From: Pyropia yezoensis
Lineage: Eukaryota; Rhodophyta; Bangiophyceae; Bangiales; Bangiaceae
Reading direction: 5' to 3'
Assembly (NCBI GenBank): GCA_009829735.1
Contig: CM020619.1
Span: 3,416,590 to 3,480,589, forward strand
Length of the DNA: 64,000 bases
Below, piece after piece: positions 28,271 through 39,101 of the stretch. Numbering within the stretch: position 1 is the stretch's first letter; each line of letters starts with the position of its first letter. A program made the position numbers and the translations under genes. The notes beneath the pieces were generated by a model, which did not search any database, was not told the DNA's origin, and saw only the letters and a program-made list of their open reading frames with translations.

Positions 28271-28561
28271 CTTCCAGGTGGGCTCGGGTCGTCGTGCGAA
28301 ACGCACGTGTCGTGTCACAGTCCCCGTCTCCGTTTAGCACCTGACACGCCTCCCCACCCGCCCCGCTCCATCGACGCCCACACCCAGCGCTTCACGGAGC
28401 TGCATGAGCTAGTATGGAGACGTCTTGGGGAAGGGGAGAGGGGGTGGTGGGGGGTAGGGTGGGGAGTTGTGCGGGGTGAGGCTGGTGCGCCTCTGCACGC
28501 CGGGTGCTCGTCTTCTTTCTCGTCTTCTTTGTGGTGGTAGTGCGGGTAGGGTGGGGAGGGG

Positions 28562-28924
28562 GTGGGGAGGTATAGGTGGGGTTTGGCTGTCTGTTGGTGC
28601 ACGTCCCAGGGCTGCTGCGACACAACGTGCCGGTGGGCAGGGATGGGAAGGGCGGTGAGGGTCACATGTGGCGGTGCGACGCGTCCCTCGCGGGGCGACC
28701 GCGCTGGCGCTCGACGCCATGTGGTTCAGGGCTCCGGCCCGGCGGGCGGTGGTTGGGCGCCTGCTGAGGTATCTGTCGCTGAGGTGTGTGCGCGCAACAG
28801 CCGGGGCGCGACGACGTGCGTCAAGCGGATGGGCGCGGGGCACAAGTGCTCCGACCCGTGCTGGGCGTGCGCGCCGGGCCTGACGTGCAGCCGCTGGACG
28901 CGCACGTGCACGCGGGGGTATTGA
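28562..28924 (+). CDS. Possible small Cys-rich protein
   Basis: A 120-codon frame starting at an ATG. The last ~45 residues hold a dense cysteine pattern (TTCVKRMGAGHKCSDPCWAC, then C in GLTC and TC before the final GY), C-x8-C-x3-C-x2-C-x5-C-x6-C, resembling a disulphide-rich secreted module. Upstream residues are GC-shadow-like and no signal peptide is visible, so the true first exon may lie elsewhere. Function unknown. Confidence 0.25.
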   Translation: MGRYRWGLAVCWCTSQGCCDTTCRWAGMGRAVRVTCGGATRPSRGDRAGARRHVVQGSGPAGGGWAPAEVSVAEVCARNSRGATTCVKRMGAGHKCSDPCWACAPGLTCSRWTRTCTRGY

Positions 28925-29828
28925 CATGGATGCGGGCGCCGCCGCTGCGGATGTGCGGCTAGTGGGGGCAAGGGGATGGCCGGCCGGAGCAGCTGGGGGA
29001 ACAGGGGAGGACAGGGGTGTGGACGCCCACCGTGCGGGCGCCCGTTTGCAAGCCAGCCCGTAGTGAGGGCGTCGATGACAGTGAGTGTGGTTTGCTAGGG
29101 AGACAAGTCTTCTGAGACAGTGAAGTGGAGGAAAGGTGCGTGGATCCAAGCACGGCACCTGTTCTCTGTTTTTCTCTTTTTCGATTTGCCAGCGCCGCTG
29201 CGGGTTGCGCGCTGCTCCGTGGCGCGGCTGGCGCCCGCCGCGTAGCACCGGCTGACGGCGGGCGACAACCCCGCCGCCGCCACCGCGGCGGGCGCGTGCC
29301 TTCCCCTCTGGCGCCGCCCAAACCAGCGCCGCCGTCCTCCCCGGCACCCTCCCTTCTTCCCCCTCCACCCGCACGCTGTCCCATCTCGTCGCCCCCATCA
29401 GCCACTTTCCGCACCCGTGGGCAACACAGATTCCCCACGGGCGGGCACTGCGCTCACACCCTGGCCACCCCGCGCCTCCTAACCTCACCCATACGTTCCG
29501 GCTTGCCGTGTTGCTGACGCCCGTCGTCCGTGGCGACGCGCAGGGCGTGGACGCCGCCGGCAGTATGTGTGAGGATCCAGGGGGGTACAGAACGGAAACG
29601 GGGGGGGAGGTGCGGTCCACGCCCCGCCGTTTGTCCCACCGTTCCCGAGGCGTAGGGGGTGGGGAGGGGGAGGAGGGATGGCTCGCCCTGCCGCCGACCG
29701 GCCGAACCGCCGCTGGTGCGTCGGTGGCGCGCACTCGCGTGGTACAAACAGGCGGGGTGGGCGTCGACCCGCCGCGGTAGTTTTAGCCCTTTCTTTCCTC
29801 CTTTCCCACGCCGGCAGAGCGTCGGGGG

Positions 29829-30331
29829 GGGGGGGGGGGCGGGGGGGCGGGGGGGGGGCAGCGGGCAGGCGACTAGCCGTCGCCTCCCCCCCCCTCCGGC
29901 GCGCGCCCCCTCCCCCCCGCCCTTCCCTCCCGCCCTCCCTGCACCGCCGGCCGCCCCCACGCCCTCACCCCCCCCCCCCCCCACCACCCCCGTCCATCCC
30001 TCCCCCTTTCAGCCGACCACCCCGTGTACCGGCCCCGCTTGGCCGTCAAAAGCAGCGGGGTCAGGCAGAGGCGTTCCCCCCCCCCCCGCCACCCACGCCG
30101 CCACCAGTACCGCCGCCGCCACCACCACCGCCGCCGCCGCCACCGCCGCCACCGCCACCACCACCCCCCGCCAGCGTCGCCTTGTGCAGCTTGCGCAGGC
30201 GCTTGCGGAGGCTCGCCGGCGGCCGAATGCCGCCGTGCCGCGCCTTGGACGCGTCGCGGCCGCCCCCCCCGCCCCACCCACCGCCGCCGCCGCCGCCGCC
30301 ACCGCCACCGCGGGCACCGCCGCCAGAGGCC

Positions 30332-30368
<37 letters not shown>

Positions 30369-30632
30369 CCCCCCGCACCGCCACTGCCGTCGTCCGCCGA
30401 CGGGTAGGCCAAAAAGTCCTCGTCTACTTCGGGGTCGGTGTCGCGGCGGGCAAACCACGTCGACACGTCGCCGGCGCTGCCGCCGCCACCGCCCGCCACA
30501 GCGGCGGTCGCAGCGGCGGGCGTGGCCACGGGGACGGCCGCGGGGGAGGGGGAGGGAGGAGGGGGTGCCGTTCTTGCCGCCGCCGCTGCTGCTGCCGCCG
30601 TCGCGTCGCCCGCCACGGCAGCAGTGGCCGGC

Positions 30633-30672
<40 letters not shown>

Positions 30673-32953
30673 GGGCGGCCACGCTTGCGGCGGCGGCCGC
30701 CGCTGCCGCTGCGGCGGCGGCCGCCGACGCCCCACGGCGGTGGGGCCGCCAGCCCGCCAGCCACGCCCCCCCCCCGGTGGGCGACACGGGCACGGGGGTC
30801 CCCCACGGGGCCAGCTCGTCCGAGCCGCCAACACCACCGTCGGGGGCAGTGGCGGCCGTGGGCGCCGCCGCCGCGCCGCCGGCAGCCACCGACGCCGCCT
30901 CTGCCGCCCCGCCCCGCGCCCGCGACGGCGGCAGCGGCGGCGGCGGCGGCCTCGGGGGGACCCCCGCCCGCAGCGCCGCCCCCCCCCCTTCGGTGGGGGT
31001 GTTTGCGCCGCCGCCCCCGCCCCCGGCCGGCGGCCGGCCGTCTGTCCCGTCGGGTGACGTCCGCGGCGGTCGCCGAGGCCCGTGCGGGGGTGAGGTGGGC
31101 ACCCCCCAGGGGGTGGCCTCCCCCCCGCCCCCGCCTCCGCCACCGCCTCCACCGCCACCGCCACCCCACACGCTCCCGCCACCCCCTCCTGCGCCCGTGA
31201 CACCCAGCATGGTCGGCGACAGCCCCGACGGGACCGTCGACGAGCGGGGGCGGCGGCGGGACCAGCCGGGCCGCCGCGGAAGGCGCGACGCCCACGCCAG
31301 GGGGGGGGGGGGGGGGGGGGCGACGCGGTCGCCAGCCCCCGGGCGGCAGCCGCACTGCCGCCCCCCGGGGCGGCGCCGGCGGCGGCACCCGCCGGGGCGG
31401 CGGCCGCCCCGGCCGGCGGCAGCGTGTCGGTAGCCACCGCGCCGCCGCCGGCCGGCCGGCCGTCCGGGGCATCCGCCGGTCCTGCAGCCGCGCCGGGGGG
31501 GACGGGCGACGTCGAGAGGCCACCCGCGGCACCCGCACCCGCCTTTGCCACTGAGCCCACGACAGGCAAGCCCAGCGCCGTGCGGCTCAGGCGAAGGCGG
31601 GTCCCCTTGCCGCCACCACCACTCCCCTCCCCGCCCCCACCGCCACCGCCAACCCCACCCCCACCACCGCCACCACCGCCGCCACCGCCAGCCCCCACTA
31701 GCGTGAGGCCGGCGGCGGAAAAAGAGGGTAGCCGAAACAGGGCGCGTCCGCCGCCGCCGCCGCCGCCGCTCGCGGCGTCACCGACACCGCCGAGCGACCG
31801 GCCACCAGCGTCCCCAGCGTCGGCACCGCCGTCCGCACCGCCACCAAAACGGTGGTCGCCCCCCCCTAGCAGCGCGGGCGACGTGGGCGACCGGGGCATG
31901 GCAGACGTGAACCGCCGGCGGCCAACACCACCGCCTCCGCCGCTGCCGCCGCCGCCACCGCCGCGGCGGCGACGGAAGCCACCGCCGCCACCGCCACCGT
32001 CCCCGCCGCCGGTGCCGCTCTTGCCAACGCCCCCGGCAATGGCCATGGTCGTGGCGGCGACGGCGCCGCCACTACTGTTAGCGCTCGAAGAGGGCACGCC
32101 CCAAGGCAAGGCCGACCGGGTGCTGCTGCTGCCGCCACCCCCCCCGCCGCCGCCACCGCCCCCGCCATCCTCACCGCCCCCGCCGTCGCCACCGCCACTG
32201 GCAGTCGTCGACGTGGGCGTCGTCGGCAGCGTCGCCAACGTCAATACGGTTGTGACGTACGAGCAGCTGGCCCACGGGTCGGGCCGCTCGCCGCCGCCGC
32301 CGTCACTGGGCGTGCCCAAGTCGCCACCGCCCCCGCCACCACCGGCACTGGATGGAGTGTCGGGCGGACCGTCGCCGTCGGCCTCGGCAGCGGCCGCAAC
32401 GTCGCGACCCGCAGCCGCCGGGGAGGACGGAAGGGGAGGCGGGGGCTCGGGGGCGTCGACAAGGGCGACACCAAGGGCCGTCGCCGCCACAGACGCCGCG
32501 GCAGTAATCCGGCGGCGGTGAAAGCGGCCGCTGCTCTCGGCCGCGTCCGACTCGTCTCCCCGGTCGCCACCGTCGCCGCCGCGGGTGGTGGCGCGCTTGG
32601 CGCTGCCCGGCTTGCGCCGCCGAGAAGCCCAGCCGCCGCCCCAGGCGCGCGTGGAGAGCAGCACGGCGCCACCCCCCCCACCGCCGCTACCTCCGCCGCT
32701 GCCACCGCCACCGCCTCCCACACCACCGCCGCCATCGGAAATGCCGCCGGCGAGCGGGTCCCCACCAGCAGGCGACATGGTTCCCGAGCACATGAGCGGG
32801 CTGCTGTCCCGCCGAGAGGCGGGCAGCAGCACCAGCCGGCCGTCGCGGGCACCCGCCGCAGCGGAAGCGGTAAACGACCGCGGCGGCGGCCGCGGGGAGC
32901 CGCCCGTCGCCCACGACAGGCGAGGGCGGTCCGCGGCGGCCGCGACGGGATGC

Positions 32954-32988
<35 letters not shown>

Positions 32989-34240
32989 CCCTCCTTCCCG
33001 GCCCGCCATTCCTCCCCCCCCCGCCGCCGTGGCGCGCAGCGGCGACGGGCTGATCACCCCAAAAACGGGGTGCGGGGAGCGCCCGCCGTCACTCGTCTGT
33101 GGGTGCCGCCCTGGCGACGCGCCAGCCGGCGAGACCACCGCTGCAGACGCCGGGACGCCCGCCGCGCTGCCGTCGCCGCCGCTGCCGCCGCCGTCGCCGT
33201 CGGCGGCGGCGGCGCGGCCAACGAGGCGGTCGGGGAAGCCCAGTGACGGCGGCCGCAGCGGCCCCGTACGGTGCAGCCGCGGGCTCGTTGGCAGCGGCGG
33301 CGCCGCGCCCGGCCGCCGCCGCCATACCCCCGACCCGCCCGCGGCCGGGGAGAGCGCCGACGGCGGGCCGGTGGGGGTGGTAGGCGATGTTGGCAGCGCC
33401 TGGGCCATTGGGGGAGGCAAGGGGGGGGTGGGTGCGGGAATGGCCGCCGCCGCCGCCGCGACAGGCGCCGCGCGGGTGAGCGGATCCGGGGGAGCGGGTG
33501 GGGGCGGCGGGGGCGGCGCTGCCGCTGCTGCCCCCGCCGTTGCCGCCTCGGCAGCGACGAGCGCCCCCCCACCACTGTCGCCGCTGTTGCTGCTGCTGCC
33601 GGTGGCGCCACCGGCAGCGCTGGCCGGGGCGGCCGCCGAAGCCACCGACGGGCACCGCGACACGCCCGGGACGCCCGGCACAAAGGGGCGGAAGATGACC
33701 GACTCGAGGGCGGCCATGGCAGCGGCGCAGCGCTCACTGCGCGCGCGTGCACGGCGGGGCTGGGGTAGCGGGACCCACCGGTGGAAGCCTCACCGACGGG
33801 AGGGATGGGTGGGGAAAGGCGTGACGTAAGGAGGGGGAAGCGGGGGGGGGGGGGGGGGGTGGTTACGAACGGGCGTGAGGGGGCGGCGACTTGCCGAGCA
33901 GCAGACGGCGACCGCAACGCGCGGCAAGACGTCACCGCCAGCACCACCGGCGGCTCGGTAGCGGCGTCGGTCCCCGCGCGGCGGTGGCCGCGCACCGTGG
34001 ACACCCCCGTGAGGCACGCACAGGTCCAGCCAATGTGGTTAGTGCGCCGTGGCGGCCAAGAGACGACCCCCGCTGGGAGGTGCAAGGGGAAGAGCAGGAA
34101 GGGGTGGGGGGGGGGGGGGTTACGCCGCGTCGAGGCCACCGCCCCAAGCAGCCGTCGTCCTGCATGCCGACGTCTGCATCGCCGTCGTCCCCCCCCCCGT
34201 GGCGTTCCCCCCCCCCCCCCCCCCCCCCCCCCCAGGCCCC
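29829..34240. repeat. Poly-G/poly-C and CCG/CCA simple-sequence cluster
   Basis: Very long C or G runs (for example 29829-29839, 30331-30367, 31302-31319, 33841-33859, 34209-34232) and (CCG)n or (CCA)n tracts (30110-30170, 30640-30672, 32955-32990). They are likely to form G-quadruplexes and to be error-prone in sequencing. Confidence 0.9.
30061..33717 (-). CDS. Gly/Ala/Pro low-complexity protein; frame broken at homopolymers
   Basis: The ATG at 33717 opens MAALESVIFRPFVPG... and the frame runs >700 residues of Gly, Ala, Ser and Pro tracts interspersed with ordinary sequence (SCSYVTTVLTLATLP, RFTSAMPRSPTSPAL, RLRLSRTALGLPVVGSV). After the G18 run near 31302-31319 the plausible continuation is in another frame (SSTVPSGLSPTMLGV at about 31200, later DVSTWFARRDTDPEVDEDF at about 30430). 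After the C-run at about 30331-30367 a third frame gives a basic helix (SLRKRLRKLHKATL) and a stop at 30061. A single protein of about 1,200 residues is inferred, with homopolymer lengths misread or mutated. No domain is recognised. Opposite-strand frames are also open, so strand choice is not certain. Confidence 0.4.
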
Positions 34241-34338
34241 CACTCAACGTCCACCCTGCCCGTGCCCGTGGCGGTCAGAGGCCAGGAAGGGGAGGGCAGG
34301 GGGGGGGCACCGCGACAGGCCGGTGGGGGAGGTGAGGT

Positions 34339-34373
<35 letters not shown>

Positions 34374-36896
34374 AACCGCCGCTGCTGGCCGGTCACCGAA
34401 ACAGCGCGACACCCTGCCAGGCAGGTAGCGCCGGGGGATGGCGGCGGCGGCGTGCGCGGCGGGGGGGGGGACAGTGGTGGTGGTGTGGGGTGAGGTCGTG
34501 GGGTGGGGAGACAGCGCGCACGGCTCGATGGGTGCCCACCTCCTCGCCCCCCCCCAGCCGTCCGCCCCTCCAGGCCGTCACCACAGGAGCGGGGGGGGGA
34601 GAAGGGGGACGGGAGAGCGCCGCGCCGCGCCCCTCATCATGATGCCAACCGGCGACGGCGGGGGCCAGAAGCAGGGTGGTGGTGCGGGGGGGGGGTGGGG
34701 GGGAGGGGGGAGGGGGGGTGGGGAAAGGGAGCTACTCCATTATGACGTGGTGGGGGGGGGAGGGGAGGGGATAGGGGCCAACCAGGTCGAGCAGGAGCCA
34801 CCCGCTGGGCGGTAGGGGGGAGGGGGAGGTGTCGAGGGAGAGGGGCGCATGCACTGGCTGAGCGCGTCATCAACAGCGGCGGGACGGGGGGCGGGGCGAA
34901 AAGCAGATGTATGTATGTACAGTACAGGACTTTACAATGTCATGTCAGGTACTGTACATTGTACGTACACAATACATTGACAAAGGATTCCACCCGCCCC
35001 CAAGAGGACCGGACGGCGTGCACCTCACGGGCGGTCTAAGACATGGTACACGATGTGGCGCCGAGTTTGTGGCACGCCGTGGCATGCCCTCATTGGCTGC
35101 AGAGGCCACGTGTTTGTGCTTGCAGTGCCACAAACTCGGACGGTACCGCCACATGGCTCGAGCCAAAGCCATGTGGCGTTCCACCTCGCACACAGCGCCA
35201 CATCACTTATGGATATCAGACTCTTGACTTTGTATGGGAATTGCGTTGGCCTCCGGGACTGCCTTGGTTTGAACCTTCTCGTCCGACCGCCGACCGCGAG
35301 CGCGCGCGCGCTGCTGCGTCGCACCTCGACGCTTCGGTCTTCGGCCGCTTCTCACCCCTCGCTCGGGCAGCTTCGGCGTGCTGCCTGCCGATCGCTCCCG
35401 CCACCTCCGACGCGCAGATTTGTACGTGTTGCAGCACGTGTTCCCGCCAACCTATGGGGGAAGAGGGCGCGAGAGGGTGGAGCTGGGCGGCGATGAGTGT
35501 GGGGGGGGAGTGGTGGGGGCGACTGGTGGGAGGGAGGAGGGGTGTGATCGCTGTCTGACACCCCACCGGATGGGTTGCGCTTTTCTCTTTTTCCCTGCTC
35601 TGCGTCTGTGTTTGTTTATCTCTGCCATCAGGAACGCGACGACAAGCCAGGCGTGGGGAGGTGAATTGTGTGGGGGTGGGGCCTACTGGCGGGAGGTCCG
35701 TTCGAGGGAGAGCGGGAGCTCACGCCTGATGGTTTGTTGAGGTATCAGTGGGGCGAACGGGCGTGGGGTAGGGCGAGGGCGAGGGGCGGGGCTGGGCGTG
35801 TTGGGGAGAGGCCAGGGTTGACTCGGCCCGGGTCGTGAGCGCGCGGCGGCGGGCGCCGCCGGGTGCCGCAAGTTGTTCCATCCGGATACATAAGCCGCTC
35901 TCTGTGGCGTCAACCCTCATTCGCTTCTCTTCCGCGTGCGTAGCTCTCTGTGCGTTCTGCTTTCAAAAGAATCTCAGTCTGTCAAATATGAAATTGTCAT
36001 GAAGTCCAGTGCCACTTCGCCACATGTCTTAGACAGCTTTTTCGGATGTGGCAAAGATACCGCGGCGCCACACTCCCAGCGTCACACGGTTGTGGCATGT
36101 CTTAGACCGGGGGTCACTCGGCTGTACGGCGACTTCCCTGGGGTTTCTTGCGCTCGTAGGGATCCGGCGAACGTCTGCTCTCGCCGTATGCTATGCCGGA
36201 AAGCTCCATCCCGTACGTCCAGGATCGGAAACTGGGCTCAGGTCGGAGGTTGCCGGGAACGAGGAGCTGAGAGCGTTAACGCCCGTTCAGACTCGAGGAA
36301 GCGCGGCTCTGGGCATGTGATAGTTTTCTCGAGCCACAGAAGCTGCGGAGATGCTGGGGGCGTGTTCTTATTGCTCTCCTCGCGCTAAGGAGAGGAGCAT
36401 ATGATTACTCTTCAGAGATCGGAGCATGTGTCCGCCAGACATCGAGTTTCCTGATAGCCGTGTGTAAAGAAAGACATGGGCACAGCAGCAAGATCTTACG
36501 CAGCATGTTGGATGTGAGAGGCCTCTTGAGGTGAACAGGCCCCGACAGCCGTCAGTGGCTGCCTCCGCCAGGCCCACCGCCTCGCGCTGGATTGTCATTG
36601 ATACTGACTCTATCTGATCTTTGGACTTGCGGGCGCCCCTGTCCCTGCTGCTTTTCTCTTCTGCTTTTCTTCGTGTTGCGCGATTGTTTTGTGGGTGACT
36701 CGTATGGGTGCCACACCCCACCCACACCGACGGGCTGGGCGTCGAACCGCGTGAACGTTCTTGCGTTGCTTGCCGAGATTGAAAGCAAGAGAAACAGAGT
36801 GGCCGCTTGCAACGCGCGCGTCGCCCCCCCTCCATCCCCCCGCCGCCACCCCCCCCCCTTCTTGCCAAGGACCCCTTCCCACCACTATTGTGGATT
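33718..36896. other. Intergenic, no gene recognised
   Basis: 33.7-34.9 kb is GC simple sequence including (CCG)n at 34340-34372. 34.9-36.9 kb is more balanced and contains a nested foldback at 35050-35180 (inner stem GCCACATGGCT / AGCCATGTGGC at 35148-35177; outer pair GAGTTTGTGGCA / TGCCACAAACTC). I see no coding signal. Confidence 0.5.
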
Positions 36897-37283
36897 ATGC
36901 TCCCCCCTAACTCATCTGAGCGCCCCACTGCGAGTGGAGGTGCGGGTAATGAGGCTAAATCACCCCCTTTACGTCATCCTGGAAGCCCAGCTGGCACCTT
37001 CGCCATTGTGGATGTTGGAACAATGGGTGATGCCCTGGAACCTGCTGCTGCCGGTGGCCTGGCTGCCGATCCTGGGCTTGTGTTCCCTCCTCTTCCGGCA
37101 GTTGCCCCTCGCAGGGCTGGTATCGCTCCCGCCAGTCGCCGCTTAGCTCCTCGTAGCCGCCCGCACGGCGCCGCCGAAGTCAAGCGCACTACCGCACCCG
37201 CGGGCAAGTTCCTCGGCGCATGTGACCCCGGCCGGTGCAGCGAGGAACTTGCGCAGCGCCGACGAGCTTACAATCAGTCCTGA
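36897..37283 (+). CDS. Small hypothetical protein, 128 aa
   Basis: The start chosen is the ATG at 36897 (MLPPNSSERP), just after a CT-rich leader with long C runs, which resembles the leaders of other genes here. Composition is mixed rather than GC-shadow-like, with segments such as GTFAIVDVGTMGDAL and a C-terminal FLGACDPGRCSEELAQRRRA. It is followed by an AT-rich stretch with in-frame stop. No domain recognised. It could be an isolated exon or transposon fragment. Confidence 0.3.
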   Translation: MLPPNSSERPTASGGAGNEAKSPPLRHPGSPAGTFAIVDVGTMGDALEPAAAGGLAADPGLVFPPLPAVAPRRAGIAPASRRLAPRSRPHGAAEVKRTTAPAGKFLGACDPGRCSEELAQRRRAYNQS

Positions 37284-38057
37284 TGGGACAACGTGTAAAT
37301 GCCTACACCGGCATCTGGTTTAATTAATTCATGAGGCACCAAATGCCGATGAATTAAACAATGCATCAATTTATAAAGTAATCTAACACTATAATGTATA
37401 CATTTTATTGCTGCCATCCATGCTCAAGGTCGGATCCGCACATCGTCGTCCAGGGCGTGCCCACCACCGTCGGTACCGACGTGGCGGTGGCGGGCGAGGC
37501 GGTGCCGTGGCGGGGGCAGCGGTCGCCCGCGGCAACGGCGAGCCGGCGGCAGCGGCTGGCGGCGGCGCGGAGAGGGACCACATTGGCAACGACGCGGAAG
37601 TGGCAGGGCAGCGGACGGCGGCAAGGCGGCTGCGCGAAGCCACGGCGCCAAGGCCGCCACGGCCGCTGCGAGGGAGGGGGGAGGCGGACCGCAGCAGCGC
37701 CGACAGCCCGAATGCAACCTGGTGGGGGAAGTAAGGCCCACAACCGCGTCGACAGCCCAGTGACGGCGGCAGCAGCCTGGCGGCCACGGCGGCAGTCCGG
37801 CAGCAGATCGGCGTCTCGAGTGGGGGGGGGGGGTGTGACCCATGGCAGCGCCGAAACCCTGGTGGAGAATGCGGCAGTCAAGCGGCAAGAGCCCGCGGCG
37901 GTCACAGCGGCAGCCCGGCAGTGTCGGGGGCAGCCCGGCAGTGTCGGGGGCAGCCCGGCAGTGTCGGGGGCAGCCCGGCGGCGGCAGCATGGCGGCCACA
38001 CCGCCGGCTCGGCAGTGGCAGCAGGCAGCCCGCCGTGGGGGGGGGGGGGGCAGCGTC
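37284..38057. other. AT-rich patch then GC-rich DNA with 20-bp repeat
   Basis: 37290-37420 is AT-rich, with a small hairpin (GTTTAATTAATTCAT / ATGAATTAAAC). 37911-37978 has three to four copies of CAGCCCGGCAGTGTCGGGGG. Overlapping frames on both strands are low-complexity, and none is called. Confidence 0.6.
37911..37978. repeat. 20-bp tandem repeat
   Basis: Three full and one partial copy of CAGCCCGGCAGTGTCGGGGG. Confidence 0.95.
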
Positions 38058-38347
38058 GGCAGCGGGGTGGGGCGGTGCGACCCATGGTAGAGGCGGCAGC
38101 TCTTCGACGAGGGGGGAAGGGTCCATGGGTCACGGGCGCTGGTAAGGTGACGAACCTTTCCCGGGACCACGCGGGTTCCTGCAGCCCATATGGCTATACT
38201 ATATGGCTATACTATATGGGCTGCAGGAACCCGCGTGGTCCCGGGAAAGGTTCGTCACCTTACCAGCGCCCGTGACCCATGGACCCTCCCCCCCTCGTCG
38301 AAGAGCTGCCGCCTTTACCATGGGTCGCACCGCCCCACCCCGCTGCC
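38058..38347. repeat. Long foldback (about 290-bp inverted repeat)
   Basis: Two arms of about 140 bp are nearly perfect reverse complements around an AT-rich centre near 38190-38220 (TATGGCTATACTATATGG repeats). The left arm starts GGCAGCGGGGTGGGG, the right arm ends CCCCACCCCGCTGCC. There is no ORF of note. Transcription from either side would yield a long hairpin RNA. Confidence 0.92.
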
Positions 38348-38956
38348 GCCATGGCTTGCACCCTATGCAATTGAGCGACTCTTCCTACATACCCGAGAAG
38401 CAATAAGTATGATCGACATCGTCCTTCCTCCACGCTGTCTGCATGAGATCCGGATTCGAACCTCCCAGTTGTTGGCAAGGATGCCAATGAACAGAGATGA
38501 CAATTACTTTTTTCCTGGGACCTGCCGTGCTCACCTGTGGGAAGTGAGACTCGTGTCTGAGAGAGCGTTCGGCGAGCCCTAGCTCGCAACCCCCTGCTCG
38601 CGCCTCTTTCACGAGCCGCGGGCAACCGCGGGTAGGCGCGAGCCCCCCTCTGGTCGCTTCCTGGGGTGCGGGTGTCCGAGGCAGCCGTTGTGCCCTGCGC
38701 CGCCAACGCTTCCCCCCACGATAGCAGCCGGCAGCCCGTCACCCTGCGCCCGCCGGCGCTTCCCCCCACGACTAGTGACGGGGGCGGCTCCACGGGTGCG
38801 GACCCCCTCCAGTCGGGGAGGTTGCGTCCGAGCCGTGGCCTCCCTCTCCACACGACCTCCGACGCTGCCCTTGCCATGTAGCGGGCGGGCGGTTGACGGC
38901 AAGCGCGTGCTCAGCTCCTGCCCATTCTTTCCCCTCCGACCCACCCCTCTGGACCC

Positions 38957-38964
38957 TATAAAAA
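38957..38964 (+). promoter_or_regulatory. TATA box of the 39.1-kb gene
   Basis: TATAAAAA, followed by a CT-rich leader (39000-39070) and an ATG at 39102, about 145 bp downstream. Confidence 0.55.
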
Positions 38965-39101
38965 GGGAAGCGGTGGCTAGGGATACCCAACGCAGCGCTT
39001 TCTTCTTGTCCCCTACCTCACCCCCCTCAACCTTCCCTCCCCTGCCATTTTCTTTGCTGCCTTCCCCATACCCTCTCTGTACCTCCGCCTTCCCACCCAT
39101 C

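Larger units (their letters stand above)
27033..30060. other. Intergenic, no gene recognised
   Basis: It contains a short foldback (27687-27787), a 95-bp tandem duplication (28081-28270) and a small Cys-rich open segment (28780-28924). The long minus frame 28409-29734 is Arg/Pro/Ala-rich and looks like a GC shadow, and is not called. From 29,800 it passes into poly-G/C simple sequence. Confidence 0.5.

Noticed and set aside
28409-29734. 441-aa minus-strand ORF
   Set aside because: Arg/Pro/Ala-rich composition without any ordered segment, typical of a chance frame in GC-rich DNA.
38440-38470. GGTTCGAATCC-like string on the minus strand (possible tRNA T-loop)
   Set aside because: Flanking bases do not pair into a T-stem and no acceptor stem or anticodon arm could be fitted.
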